Source: Ottelia alismoides (Eukaryota; Streptophyta; Magnoliopsida; Alismatales; Hydrocharitaceae). Taken from it: a stretch of DNA of 64,000 bases. The notes under the pieces were generated by a model. It saw only the letters and a program-made list of their open reading frames with translations. It was not told the DNA's origin and did no database searches. The first letter of the stretch is position 1. The number at the start of each line of letters is the position of its first letter. Made by a program: the position numbers and the translations under genes. Positions 43,629-55,225 of this stretch are shown here, in pieces. The DNA lies in assembly GCA_037367405.1 (NCBI GenBank), contig JAZKJV010009616.1:434001-498000 (forward strand), read 5' to 3'.

Positions 43629-45640
43629 TTTGATGAGCGTGAAAATCGTCTCTTTAATAATATAAACATGTAGCATAGAGACGAAATTCGATCAAACAAA
43701 ACCACAATCTTTGAATGCTGTGGAGAATTTTTACTTTCTAAGTGTACCAAGGTCGAACACAGGGAACATCTATTTTTAGTTGCGTGGTTTAAAATTAATT
43801 TAAATAATTAACTAAATTTTGTGTTAACTTTTGTGTTCGGAAATGAAGAGAAAATACGATGATGAAATGCAATACTAATAAAACAAACAGAGGAGATAAT
43901 TAAGCATTGGATCTATGACTTTGATTTGTAGTCCAAATAATATTAATAAATATCCTTGAAATAAAATCATAGATCGAAAGACATAAATTTCAAGAGAGAT
44001 ACTCAATTGGATTCAATCTACTGACGAGAATGCAAAATAATCCTATAAATAATCCTACAATTAATTAGATTGCGCAATGATTTGACCACCAAATTCTCTC
44101 TAATTTAATACTCAAGAAAATATAGTTTAATCGCATCAAATATTAAGAATTAAATTAAATCCTCCTCAGGATCCCTATAAAACAAATCGTTAGTTTTCTC
44201 AATCAAGTATTGCACAAAATGGGGAGAAATTAGCCTGCATGTATCAAGAGGTTCAAATAATAATAATCATCAATGACCTGCCTCAGATCTTTTCACAAGT
44301 TACGTAAAAGGATAAAGCATGAAAAAAGCTTCAAAATGACATATTATGTGCTAAAAATGAAGTTCATATGAGAACATTATTGAATAAACAAAATCCAGGG
44401 ACTAACATGTAAGAAAAATATGAAGTTTCTTCTTAAATTAGCCCTTGGAGGACTTATATGCAATTTCCAAAATCATCAGGGCTCATATGCAATTTTTCCA
44501 AGGCAGCCATGTGCGCTGCATGTGGCTTGGGTGACAGGGATTGTTCTGCTATTCTGGATGAGGCCAGGGGCAGAAGCGCAATTTTGCTAAGGGGCATGTG
44601 CCATGCACGTGCCTCCTTGCTAGCGAGGTCCCTTTTGTTATTCTTGAGGAGGGGAAGGGGTTGGATGCAATTCTTCCCCCGCTTCACGTGCTCCTCATGT
44701 GAGGGGAGGGTCCAGGGGTTACGAGCGGAGAGCTAAGCGTGGCCCACGGGGTGCGAAAGTCGAGGCAGGCAACATGAGCTCGGAGGCTGACGTACAGTGT
44801 CTAGAACGTAGGCTCACGAGGCGAAGATCGACAGAGATATGCTGGCACGGTGAAGGGTCGAGGGCTTTGAGGCGAAGCAGCTGACTAGTGGGTGGCAGAT
44901 GCAGGTTGCGTGGCACCCAAGGCATAGCACAACAGCACGCATCCCAGGGGTGTGCAGAGTTGAGTCAGACGTGCCTGCATAGCTTGGAGTGTCGAAGAAG
45001 GCCAATGCATAGAGGAGTGGGGGCTCTGATGCGGTGGTCCAATCGACAAGGTTGGACCGATGACGAAGCTGCACCTCGATCCGTGGTGTTTGTCGATGGA
45101 GTTGTGCTCAAGGAGGAGATCCCATGTACCCGTAAGTGAGAAGAGAGGCTCAAAGCTTGAAGCTTGAGCCTAAGCTGTAGAACACAAAAAAGAGTGTGAT
45201 GGAGATCCTGAAGTGTATGCATTGGAAGAGGAGATAAGCTCCGGCCTTTGCGAGGCCAGATGAGGAGGGGGTCTGGAGGATAGAGGAGAAGCAGAGGGGC
45301 TCGAGGGGTGAAGGCGATCAGTGCGGAGGGGCAAGGGCTATGAGGATGAAGGTGCTCATGATGGGTTGATGAACTATGACGGAAGCGTTGTGGGCATCGA
45401 AGAATAAGAAGTGCGTGAGGATCTGGAAGGTATAGGTTCGCCTGGGAGGTTGGAGTTACATGAGGCGGTCTCCGATCTTCGCCTCTATCGCGGGCGAAGT
45501 TGCAGAGAAGCTCAACCTCTCGTCAGAGCAAGATGACAACAGAGGTCGAGGCTACCTCTGGATCATACCTTCCAGGGGCCAATGTCACTGACCTTCAAGG
45601 GAGAAATGGTGGATGATGGAAGCAAGGGCGACGGTCGAAG

Positions 45641-45647
45641 CTTTATA
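45641..45647 (-). promoter_or_regulatory. TATA box of gypsy 1 5' LTR
   Basis: TATAAAG on the minus strand, conserved with 26189-26195. Transcription from here would run leftward through the PBS into the gag-like ORFs. Confidence 0.65.
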
Positions 45648-45810
45648 GGAGGAGGGAGCTCGGGGGGTTACACGGAGGTGGCAGCCGTTACACGGAGGAA
45701 GGGGCGGGCGGAGGTGTAACGGTGAGGGAGATCGTGGGTGGTGGAGATGTTGCACGAGGAAGGGGGAGATAGAGGATTCATGCGTTGCAGGCGGGGGGGG
45801 GGGGGAGTTA

Positions 45811-45833
45811 GGTCACGTGTTAGGCACGTGACC
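45811..45833. promoter_or_regulatory. Double G-box palindrome in gypsy 1 5' LTR
   Basis: GGTCACGTGT, TAG, GCACGTGACC: the partner of 26358-26380 with a single arm mismatch. It lies about 165 bases upstream of the TATAAAG box on the element's strand. Confidence 0.7.
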
Positions 45834-46990
45834 ATGTGAGAGAGAAGAGAGAGGAAATGAAAGGGAATGGAAAAAAGAGAAAAATAAAGGAAAGAAAAAT
45901 GAAAAAACAAATAATAAAAATAAAAGTTTATTAAAATAAATTAAAGTAAGATTAAAAATTAAGGATTAAATAAAAGTAATATAAAAATATAAAAATTAAA
46001 TAAATAAAAAAGTAAAGAAATAAGAAAGAGATAGTAAATGAAGTCAAATCACAAAGTGATCAACATGAAAATTGGCCATCTCGACGAGATCTACAATTTT
46101 TATGAAGAACCCAAAATCAAAAGAGGTCAGTTGTACGAAACATATTTTTGGTGGTTTTCCATGTGTATAGGAAACCACTTTTGGTGGTTTTGTAATTTTT
46201 TAGTGACTTTTAAAGAGGATAAAAATCTAAAAAATACGATAAAATAAAGGACATTTATTTACACATTAATCTATTTTTTAGATTATTTAATAAATAAATA
46301 AAATTGGAAAAAACAGAAGTACGAAATAAGAGATTTTCGTATAGACTCACAAAGGTCACTCAGACTCAATTAGTTTCTTTGATTTCAATCATAATTTGGA
46401 TTTGGATTTTTATACCACATGATAAAACTTTCATCAAAGAACACAGATGAAAAAGAAATAAATAAAAAGGGTTAATTAAGTATATAAAAAATCAGGTCAA
46501 AAACTGCTAAATATAAAATACAAAAAAGAGGCTCAAAATCCAACTTCACATATGGAGCTCCGATTTTTATGAATTTAGTCTTCTTCATTTGAAGGTATTT
46601 GACTATGGAGTACTTTAAAAGTGAGTAGACAAAAATCGGACACCGTATCAGGAAGATATACGCATTTAGTCCGCCAGGTGTGAAATTAGGTTTTAGGTCT
46701 ATTTGTCACTTATTTAAGTTAGCAATTTATTATTTTTCTTTATATCGTTAGTAATATCTACACAATGGATCTGGTTGGAGTTAATCAGAGTTAGAATGAA
46801 TTAATTAAAAAAGCGAGAAAGTTATCTACTTACTTGGATTTTGCTCTTTATTCTATGCAATTATTCATGATAAAATACTAATGTTATTCATACATGGTAA
46901 TAATGATATTTAAATGATTAGATGCATATGATTTTTTGGGGAACTAAGCCTGATTGACCAATTTTAGCATGTTGAATCAGAGATTCATCA

Positions 46991-46995
46991 ATAAG
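46991..46995. repeat. Target-site duplication ATAAG of gypsy 1, right copy
   Basis: Exact match to 24188-24192. It proves that 24193-46990 entered as one element in sequence continuous with 46996 onward. Confidence 0.9.
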
Positions 46996-49900
46996 TAATA
47001 TATATAATATATAATATAGCTATTTATACTTATAAATAAATAAAAATATATTTAAATTTTAGAAAATAAAATGTTTTATGTTTTTTTATTTTTCTCTTTT
47101 TTCGGTGACTTTTAGATTTTTTTTCTAATTTTTATAAATTTTTAAAGTGACTAAATGTAAAATGGTGAGTAGATTAATTATTCAAAATGGTTTAGGGTTT
47201 AATAAATATAAATAAATCCAAAATAAACTTAAAACTCTTTAGTATATAGTAAAAATAATAAATAAAATCTCAATTAGAAACAAATATTTTCTAATATTTT
47301 ATATATTTTTCTATTTTTTATAAGCGTTTCAGGTTTTGTGATCTTTATGTTTTATAATTTTTTTGTTTTTATTAATTTTTGGATATGTGCTAGAATATAT
47401 AACAGTATATATAATATAATATTTTAGAATTTTTGAAAAGATCTTATAATTTTATGGGTTTTTATGCTAAAGGGTGAATAAAAGCATGTTTTTACATGTT
47501 TAGAAAATAAGAAAATGTGTTAAAATGCCTTAATAAAATTATGCGTGAGCAATCATGATATCAGACATATAACCTAATTTTCCTACACATTTTAGAGCAC
47601 AAAGTATTTAAAATTCACTTTATAAACAAAATAAAAATGATGCAGTTCATTGGAACCAAAATGCAATTTAATTAAAATAGACATGCATTTATTATACTGC
47701 CTCACGTAGCGCAACACGTGAGGTGGAGGGATCTAAGTGCAATAATACAAAAGTACGAGAGTCCACTTGTAGTTTATACAGAAGTTTTAACACTAAAATA
47801 AATATTTACATACTAAATAAACAAAACAAAAGGCGGGAAGTGCGGCGTGTAAGTTTACCCCCATTCACGCATGATCCACAACAGAGGAGGCTCCTGGAAG
47901 AACTGGGGAAAAACTCATCCTAGGGTTACTTTGACCAGATGTATCTTCTCGCTTTGGTGGTCTCACGAGCTGCCAATGAGTACATGACAATCCTGGAAGG
48001 GGTCCATAGATGTTAAGGTGCTCACATGGGTCCAAGCCTCATCGATGGAGGCTTGGAGGTTGAGGAAGAACGATGTACACCTAGAGCTTCGTGTAGAACC
48101 TAACCCACCCCAGAAAAAGGTCTTTGAGGCTCAAACATGCATGCAAAGATTGGGGACCATGGCAAAACATCCAAGCTCTTTATTGAGCGGAATAGAGTGG
48201 AGATGAGGTGTATATGGTGTTGACTTCCGACGATTGTGGAAGAGGGGATCTGATTTGGAGGATGGAGAGGCAAAGGGGAAGCTGTAGGATGTGTCAGGTA
48301 GTCGAAACAGGGGTTGGATACATGTGAAGACAGTGGCCAAGTACTAGCTCAGCGAACTATGTTTTTAAGCTAAAACTAAAAGAAAATTAAGATAAACTAA
48401 GACTATTACTATGATAGGAAATGAAAATGCAACTGATTAAATTAAAAAATCACCTCATGCATGACCGGATATCAAGGAGCATATGACTGTCGGAGCAAGC
48501 TTTGACGATGGCTTGATCATGGTCTCAGACAACTTTATACTCGTCATAGAACCTGGATCTTCTTGCTGTCACCAAGAGCTCAAGCCTAATGGTTCTTTTG
48601 GGCTTACACTGGCCAAGAACGGATCAAAACTCAAAATGGAGGTGGGGGCGATTTTTATACAAGTGAAAGGTGGTGATCTCGTGAGGGAGATGGTGTGCGA
48701 AAGTAAGTTGGTAGGTGGAAGTTATGGTTCTGTTGAGATAAAGGGTTGAGGGAGGATCAGAATGGTGGATGTCTCAAGATGGAAGAAAGCATGGAGGAAG
48801 AGCGAAAAATGGAGAAGAAAGGGGGGTCACAACATCTGACAAAAGTCAGAATTACTGGAGATACAGCTGTCCAAGGATCAACAAACGACGCATCCTTGTT
48901 GGTCCACATAATAAGGACAAAACAGAAATGAAATTACTTATAAAATCAATAAATAATTATAAATATTTTTTTTAAATAAAACTTTAAACATGAAAATTTT
49001 TATTATTTTATAATCTATTTTGTGATTTTTATTTTTTACAATATTATTTGTAAAATGTTAATATTTACATGTATATACATAGGTATATTTACCTGCATTC
49101 TACATATTTTATTTTCTTTTGTATACATAATATTGTATTAAGATATTTTGTATATTTATAACATTTAATACATATTTAAATTTTTTTGATATTTTTATTA
49201 TTTTGTTTGTAAGCATAAATATATATATATATATATCATAGGTATAGTAAACCTATATATTATAATGTATTATTTATTTTAATATCTTTTTACATATTTT
49301 TATTTATGCTCAAATTTTAAATAAATTTTATATAATATATAAAACTAATTAAAAATATAAAAAGAGTATAAATGCAAAGAATAAAATATATTAATTTTAT
49401 ACATAGATGCTCGGTACAACGATACCCCAAAAAGGTGACATTTGTATCTTAAATCCATTTTAAATGAAACTATCTTCATTAGATAGATAATTTCATTTGA
49501 AATATAATGAATGTGATTTTTGTTCCATTAGAGTTCATATGAAGTAGATATTGGTCTATGAAGTTCTATTTGCAGCTTTTTCATCTATGTGTACAACTTG
49601 CACTGTCCATGATTTTTATTGGTAATTATTTTTATAATTTTCTCTATATCAATGTGTACAAGTTTAATGTTGAAAACTTTATTATTTGAGATGTATATAG
49701 GTGTAAATAAAATAGAATAAGAATAGATTTTTTTAGAGTATACAATTAGGGTTTTTATATAATATTCATGCCCTTATCTACCTCTACTTTATTCTTGATC
49801 GACCTAGTCAATATTGACTTGGTCTCGGGGTTTAAGTTCATTCAGTATCTTTGATACTTCATTTAATTTTATTTTTTTATTTTATTATATAATTTTAGAT

Positions 49901-50037
49901 TTAAATGAAGATAGTTATACAAAAATTACATGTCAATGTTAGATGTTAATTTACACAAAATAATAGTATTTATATGCGTTTCACTGAGGATTTAAAGATA
50001 AAATGTAAGAATAAGGTAGATGAGTGACTATTCATCA
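46996..50037 (-). mobile_element. Gypsy 2: 3' LTR, main part
   Basis: Minus-strand LTR starting TGATGAATAGTC at 50037, next to a PPT. It aligns block by block with the plus-strand LTR at 57645-62043: the TATCTTTAAATCCYYAG start block, an AGTAGRGGGAGATAAG block, a TATA region (TTGTATAAAAATCG on the minus strand near 48655), GAGTTTTGATCC, and an AT-rich 3' third. With 23880-24187 it totals about 3.35 kb. Plus-strand frames inside it (47723, 48018, 48483) are chance frames in the GC-richer R/U5 part. Confidence 0.85.
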
Positions 50038-50053
50038 CTCCCCTATACTTATT
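50038..50053 (-). promoter_or_regulatory. Polypurine tract of gypsy 2
   Basis: TAAGTATAGGGGAG on the minus strand, directly before the LTR start TGATGAA. It is the best-preserved member of the PPT motif seen throughout the gypsy elements here. Confidence 0.8.
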
Positions 50054-50350
50054 TTTGCTAATCCCTAGCAAACACTTATTAGAAGAACAAGTGACGCAAA
50101 AGAGAAAATAAAGAAAAGTAGATTAGAATGATAATGATTTTTAAACTTATCTTCAAAAAATCAAAGTTTGGAGCTTAGTTAAGACATTTGGATTGTTAAT
50201 GTGTTCGGAACCTTATATGGAATAGGATCTAAAACTTAACAATCATCAAGTTCCACAGTCCTTTGTTTAGATCACTGTTGAATATAGGGTTATGAGTTTT
50301 TTTAATTATTTAATGAGAAAGATGAATCAATGTGTTGTCATTGTAGTCCA
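50054..50350 (-). other. Gypsy 2: end of the 3' untranslated region
   Basis: Aligns in inverse orientation with 57380-57640: shared GGTTCCGAACACATTAACAATC-like, GTCTTAACTRARC and GTGTTTRCTAGGGA blocks. It is only about 300 bases before merging into another LTR-like block, so the rest of the element's interior is missing. Confidence 0.6.
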
Positions 50351-53300
50351 AAAACTAATTCAAACAAAAAAAATCTTATTCTAAAGAGGAGAGAACAAGT
50401 ATTACTTATTTAACCTGGTATAGCAACATGATCAAATTCATGGAGGATACAAAAACCAAGAGAATTTAATTATTACTAATTAATGAATATTTTATTTTCT
50501 TTTCTTTTGTACTTTTTATGCCTGTAGTGTTTTTTATATTTTTAATGTTTTATATTTGTTATATTTTTTTGTGTATGTTAATTTTGCATATTTTTGTATT
50601 TTAAATTTTTTGAAAACAATTTTATCAATATAAATACACAAAAGGGAAACCAAAACTTTTTGTATTTTTAAAATATAAAAATACCCAAAATACTGAAATA
50701 AAGTGTTTTATCAATTTTTACTATTTTGTGGTACTTTTAAATTTTTTAAGGATTTTATAATGAATTTAAATTGAAAACAAAGAGTAAAGTAAAAATAAAA
50801 TACTATTTTTGTATTTTTAAATTATAAAATTAAAGAAATCAAGTAAAAATCAATTTGAAACAGAAGAGAATTTATCAAGCTTTAAAACAAGCCAAATTTT
50901 TTCCCCGATGAATTTATATGATTTTTCTAAAGATTTTCTTTATTTTTCCAATTTTTTGTGTTTTCTGAAAGTATTTTTTCTAATTTTTATATATGTGATA
51001 AAAATAGTAAAGAAAAACTACTATATTTTTATTTTTCTCAAATTTTTATCAATTTTTAATTGTAAACAAAGAAAATATGTATTTATTTAGAATTTTAAAA
51101 AATAAAAAACAAATTAATTTTAAAACAGAAATTATGGGAGATAAAACAAGTTTACAAGAACTTAAACCCGTTTTATGGATTTTTAAAAAGTTAGCTAATT
51201 AATCCAAGCAATTATTCACATGAAATAAAATTCAGCAATTAAGGGACTTAAATGCAATTTCTAAAAAAAACCAGATTAATTATAAATAAATAAGTATAGA
51301 TGGAATTATGCAATTTTACCAAAGATTCATATATATAGCACGTGCACAACAAAATAAGGACCAAAATGTACTAAAAAGAAATGTTTCTTAATTTTATTAA
51401 TACACAAAAGTTGAAGGTTTAATTATGCAAATAAACCACAGATTCACATGCAGATGCACGTGAATTCAATTATACAGGGGCAAGCATATAATTAAACAAA
51501 ACATATACGCTAATTATGTAAATATTCAATAAGCATTTATTAACGAAAGAAGGATTAAAATGAAATAAGGAGAACTATTGGGAAAAAGGTGCAAATTCAC
51601 CGAGAAGCTCGTGTGTCACACAGTGATGTGTCTTAGGCGGCGAATGGCTCGTATCGATCCTCCAGATCTGATCGAGTAAAATGGAAACGGGCATGACCAT
51701 GTAGTGAAGATACGATCTGGAGTGATCTGTTCTTGATCAAATGCCTATGGATATGTCTCAAAGAACATGCTTGAATGGCCTTACCTCTGAACTCAACCGA
51801 GCAGAACTGGAGCTCTAGGACTCGGATCGAAGCTTTGATTGTGTGGATCTTCTTATGGTGTAATTATGCAGCGTTCTGAAGCAGTGAAATGATTCGGGTC
51901 TTGTTGATCGGAGACATGGAGATGCGACTCATGATATGTATTGAAGAATGGTATCGCTCCTTGCTCTGGATGAAATTCAATGTACCTACAGGGCTATTGG
52001 GGTTGCTCAAAGCTTGTAGATCTCCGGTTGGTCTATTCAAAGCAAAAATAAGGTAAATGGGGTGGATGATTCAGTTTTGGTGCATGTGGATGAGACAACC
52101 CCAATGATCTCGGATCTCTAGATCTGAGTTGATTAGATTGTGAGAAGAGATAGTAAAGAAACGGATCTGTGAGATGAGGTGATTTGAAGGATCTGGCACG
52201 ACAACTAAAGGGAATGACCTCTGATCTAACAGATCGACAGTTTGATTTATACCTAATGCTATGAACTAAAATAAAATGGAAACTAAACACAAATTGCAAG
52301 AATTTAACTAAAGATTAACCTAATCTTATCTGTGATTACCTAAGGATGGATTGCTAGAGATTTTTGCCTAGATTCATCTATGAAAGGGTAGAAGAAGCCT
52401 TGTTCAGGCAGAGCTCTAGTGAAGCTCCACGCCTGAAGGTGGATCTCGTCTCCGGCCTTCGTCTCACGCTCCTAATCGGGGGAAGCTTTTACTGTCACCA
52501 AAAATTTAATCATGTATAGATCTCAGGGAGAAAACGAAAGGAAAACGGATCAAACACAGAAGGAGACCTAGAGGGGCTTTTATAAGCTCAAGGGAGGTGC
52601 TAGAAAAATCAAAAGAAAAGGTACACAAATTGAAATAAATTGGGATCAAATTATTCAGGCCTAAATGCATATCATGAGGTGATCAAATGGGCGCAAAAAC
52701 GTGGTCGAAAAGGTCTCAGATCTGAGCAGAATAAAGTGGAGAAGAAGGTCTAAAGAGGCCTAATCGGGTCCACGAGAGAGGTGAAGAGTTGACACAAGGT
52801 CAACAAATCCATACAGACCAATCAGAAGTGGCCGAGGAAAAGACAAAATAAGGAAAATGATAAAACAAGTAAAATAAATTGAAAAATATAAAATAATTAG
52901 AAAATGGTTCTAAATAAAATGTTTCAATATAAATAATGTTTATAAACTAATAGATTAATTTTTACTTATCTTAAATCAATTAAAAAAATTAATTTATAAG
53001 GTTAAAATAAATAAATACCTTTATTTATAACAATATATATACATAAGATATACAATTTTACATAATTTTTTTACAAAAATACATAATAATTTATATTTTA
53101 TTTATTTACAGAATAATTAAAGGATTTTAATATGTAATTTTATTTATTTTTAGGAATTAATTTAATGGGCCAAATATATATATGTATCTAATATAGGTAC
53201 ATTATACCTATAATATAATTAAAATTATTTATTTTTTATTATTTTTTATTTTTTATTTTTTATTTTTATTTGTATTTTTATAAGATCATAATATATATAA

Positions 53301-53600
53301 TATTAAAAATACAATATGTGCGAAAATATGAAGAAATAAATAAATAAATAATTTAGTATAATATAGACAATAATGTATAATGACATTCCAAACGGCCGAC
53401 TTTCACTTCTTAACTCCAAATTTTATGAATATCTTCATACAAAAATAATTAGAGCATAAAGGACGATACACATTACATATTGAATATTTGTATATAAAAG
53501 TTATTATTCACAAATAAAATGGTAAAATAGTGACATTTATTCCATGCTCGCCTTTGGATTCACACGGTGAACTTCAATCGGGAAAATAAAAAGGAATTAA
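50351..53600 (-). mobile_element. Diverged gypsy LTR-like block
   Basis: It has the compositional and motif plan of the neighbouring gypsy LTRs in minus orientation: AT-rich 5' part (53600-52900), a GC-richer core with GCTTATAAAAGCCCC near 52575 followed by a pyrimidine-rich leader, and a long AT-rich 3' third (51600-50450). Direct base-level similarity to gypsy 2 is patchy, so it would be a separate subfamily or an old copy. The boundaries are soft, and neither terminal repeats nor a duplication were found. Confidence 0.5.
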
Positions 53601-53762
53601 TCAGAAGAATGTGAAAGTGGGAGAGAAAAAATGGGGACAATAGAATATTTTATGCATTTACTATAGTATACCAATCCTACTTTTTCCTCAATCCCCATTC
53701 ATCGTCCTCACATCTTCATCACCACTATCGCTCTCACATCATCAATGTGATCCCCTCATAGG
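53601..53762. other. Flank of the TRIM, unassigned
   Basis: A short C/T-rich stretch (CCTCAATCCCCATTCATCG...) with no recognised feature. Confidence 0.4.
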
Positions 53763-54164
53763 TGATAGGATTAGAGTCAAATTAGGATTAGGAATCCTAA
53801 TATGATTGAACTCTTAATCCTAGTAGTAATTGAGTTGCATTCTATTTATAGTCATATCGAGATTAGGACTATGAGGCTGTAAATGTGTTATATATATAGG
53901 GGGTGGAGGCATTGCCTCAGCACCACCACAAGAACAATCTAAACCTATAAATGGGGAGGGAGAGAGAGAGAGAGAGAAGAAAGAGATGAGAGAGGAGGGA
54001 ATGGAGATTTGTACTCATTCTAATTTATAGTTATCTTTCTTCTCTGGTGGTCATGAGAGGTGACCGACCACCATTATATTTAGTTGTCTTTTCTTCATGT
54101 GCTTCCATGGTGTTGGTCGATTACGCATGCGCATCTGTATCTGTCAGGTGGTTGTATCTCAACA
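53763..54164 (+). mobile_element. TRIM: left LTR
   Basis: It starts TGATAGGATTAGAGTC and ends ATCTCAACA, about 402 bases, and is alignable along its length with 54591-54984 at roughly 85 percent identity by eye. It contains TATATATAGGGGGTGGAGGCA, a GA microsatellite (53949-53970) and a GGTGACCGACCAC block. The TATA-like element near 53890 would be its promoter. Confidence 0.85.
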
Positions 54165-54265
54165 ACCGATATCCGAGTAGAGATGATTCTGGTGGTTCAT
54201 ATCCCAACAACATGTATCAGAGCATAGTTGATACCGCTTCTGTTTTCCAACAACTGGTATCAGAG
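54148..54265 (+). repeat. Triplicated LTR-end/PBS module of the TRIM
   Basis: Three imperfect units spaced about 45 and 43 bases: CAACAACCGATATCCGAG (54160), CAACAACATGTATCAGAG (54205) and CAACAACTGGTATCAGAG (54248). Each is an LTR terminus (CAACA) plus a PBS-like core; only the third has an exact TGGTATCAGAG. Confidence 0.75.
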
Positions 54266-54590
54266 TTGGGTTTAGCATTGTTGAAGGTACATGATGCGAT
54301 AAATCAGAGCGAGGTTCGATGTCAACGAGACAACATGATGGCAGCAGATGTGCAATCCTCAGAAGCTGTGATATGGTGGTCTCTTGGAGAAATTGACCAT
54401 ATGAGTCGAAGAATTTTGCTAACGTTGACTGGCAGGAGATCGTGCAAGGTAGTACGTTAAGGATGCATAGTGATTGTGAGTCACCTAGAGTTGGTAAGAT
54501 CCTGCTACAAGACATGCAAATGACGAGGATGGCTTGGTGCAGACTCAAGATGATGAAGAGATCATGATGGAATTCAACTCAAGGAGGTAT
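54165..54590 (+). other. TRIM internal region
   Basis: About 426 bases between the LTRs, with no gag or pol coding. A 137-codon frame (54047-54460) crosses the LTR border and is not a recognised protein. It ends in the purine stretch AAGGAGGTAT, a plausible PPT. Such short, non-coding LTR elements with an initiator-Met-type PBS are terminal-repeat retrotransposons in miniature, mobilised by proteins of other elements. Confidence 0.7.
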
Positions 54591-54984
54591 TGTTAGGATA
54601 AGAGTCAAACTAGGGTTAGGACTCCTAATTGAACTCATGATCCCATTAGTAATTGAGTTGTATTCTATTTATAGTCCTATTAGGAATGAGACTATGAGAT
54701 TGTAACTGTACAATATATAGAGGGGGTGGAGGCATAGCCTCAACATATCCACAAGAATAATGCAACTCATGGAGAAAGGGGAGAGAGAGAGAGAGAAGAA
54801 AGAGATGAGAGAGCACGGGATCGGAGAGAGTTGTACTTGTTCTAATTTATAGTGATCCTTCTTTTTTGGTGGTCACAAGAGGTGACCGACCACAGTTATA
54901 TCTGATTGTACTTTTCTTCATGTGCTTCTGTGGTGGTGGATGATTGTGCATTCGCATCCGTATTAGGTGGTTCGTCTCCCAACA
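54591..54984 (+). mobile_element. TRIM: right LTR
   Basis: It starts TGTTAGGATAAGAGTC, ends GTCTCCCAACA and is 394 bases. It is followed by ACTAGTATCAAAGAG, itself a degenerate PBS, so another internal region may once have followed (a tandem TRIM array). No matching target duplication borders 53763-54984. Confidence 0.85.
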
Positions 54985-55225
54985 ACTAGTATCAAAGAGA
55001 TAATGTGATTACATTATAATAAATGAATAAAACATAACCAAAGAAATCCTACCATGTTGATCTTGATAGGGCTTCATCAGCAGTTGACCCTGATATCAAC
55101 TTGCACCTTGTCAAATCTATTCCTCAATAGTCGTGCAAGAAGGTAAAGTTTCTACCTTCTTGATCACTATATATTCATCACCTTGTATATACTCGCTTTC
55201 ATTTCTTTCATTCCATCTACCCAGT
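54985..55225 (+). other. Junction between TRIM and gypsy 3' region
   Basis: No coding. It includes a PBS-like ACTAGTATCAAAG at the left edge and then passes into sequence probably belonging to the plus-strand gypsy element. Confidence 0.4.

Larger units (their letters stand above)
43631..46990 (-). mobile_element. Gypsy 1: 5' LTR (3,360 bp)
   Basis: Partner of 24193-27536. Plus-orientation ends TGATGAGCG...ATTCATCA are intact. It contains TATAAAG (minus) at 45641-45647, the double G-box at 45811-45833, a run of 13 G at 45793-45805 that the other LTR lacks, and the same GC-rich core (44450-45850) between AT-rich flanks. The two LTRs look roughly 10 percent different by eye, so gypsy 1 is an old insertion. 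Confidence 0.94.
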
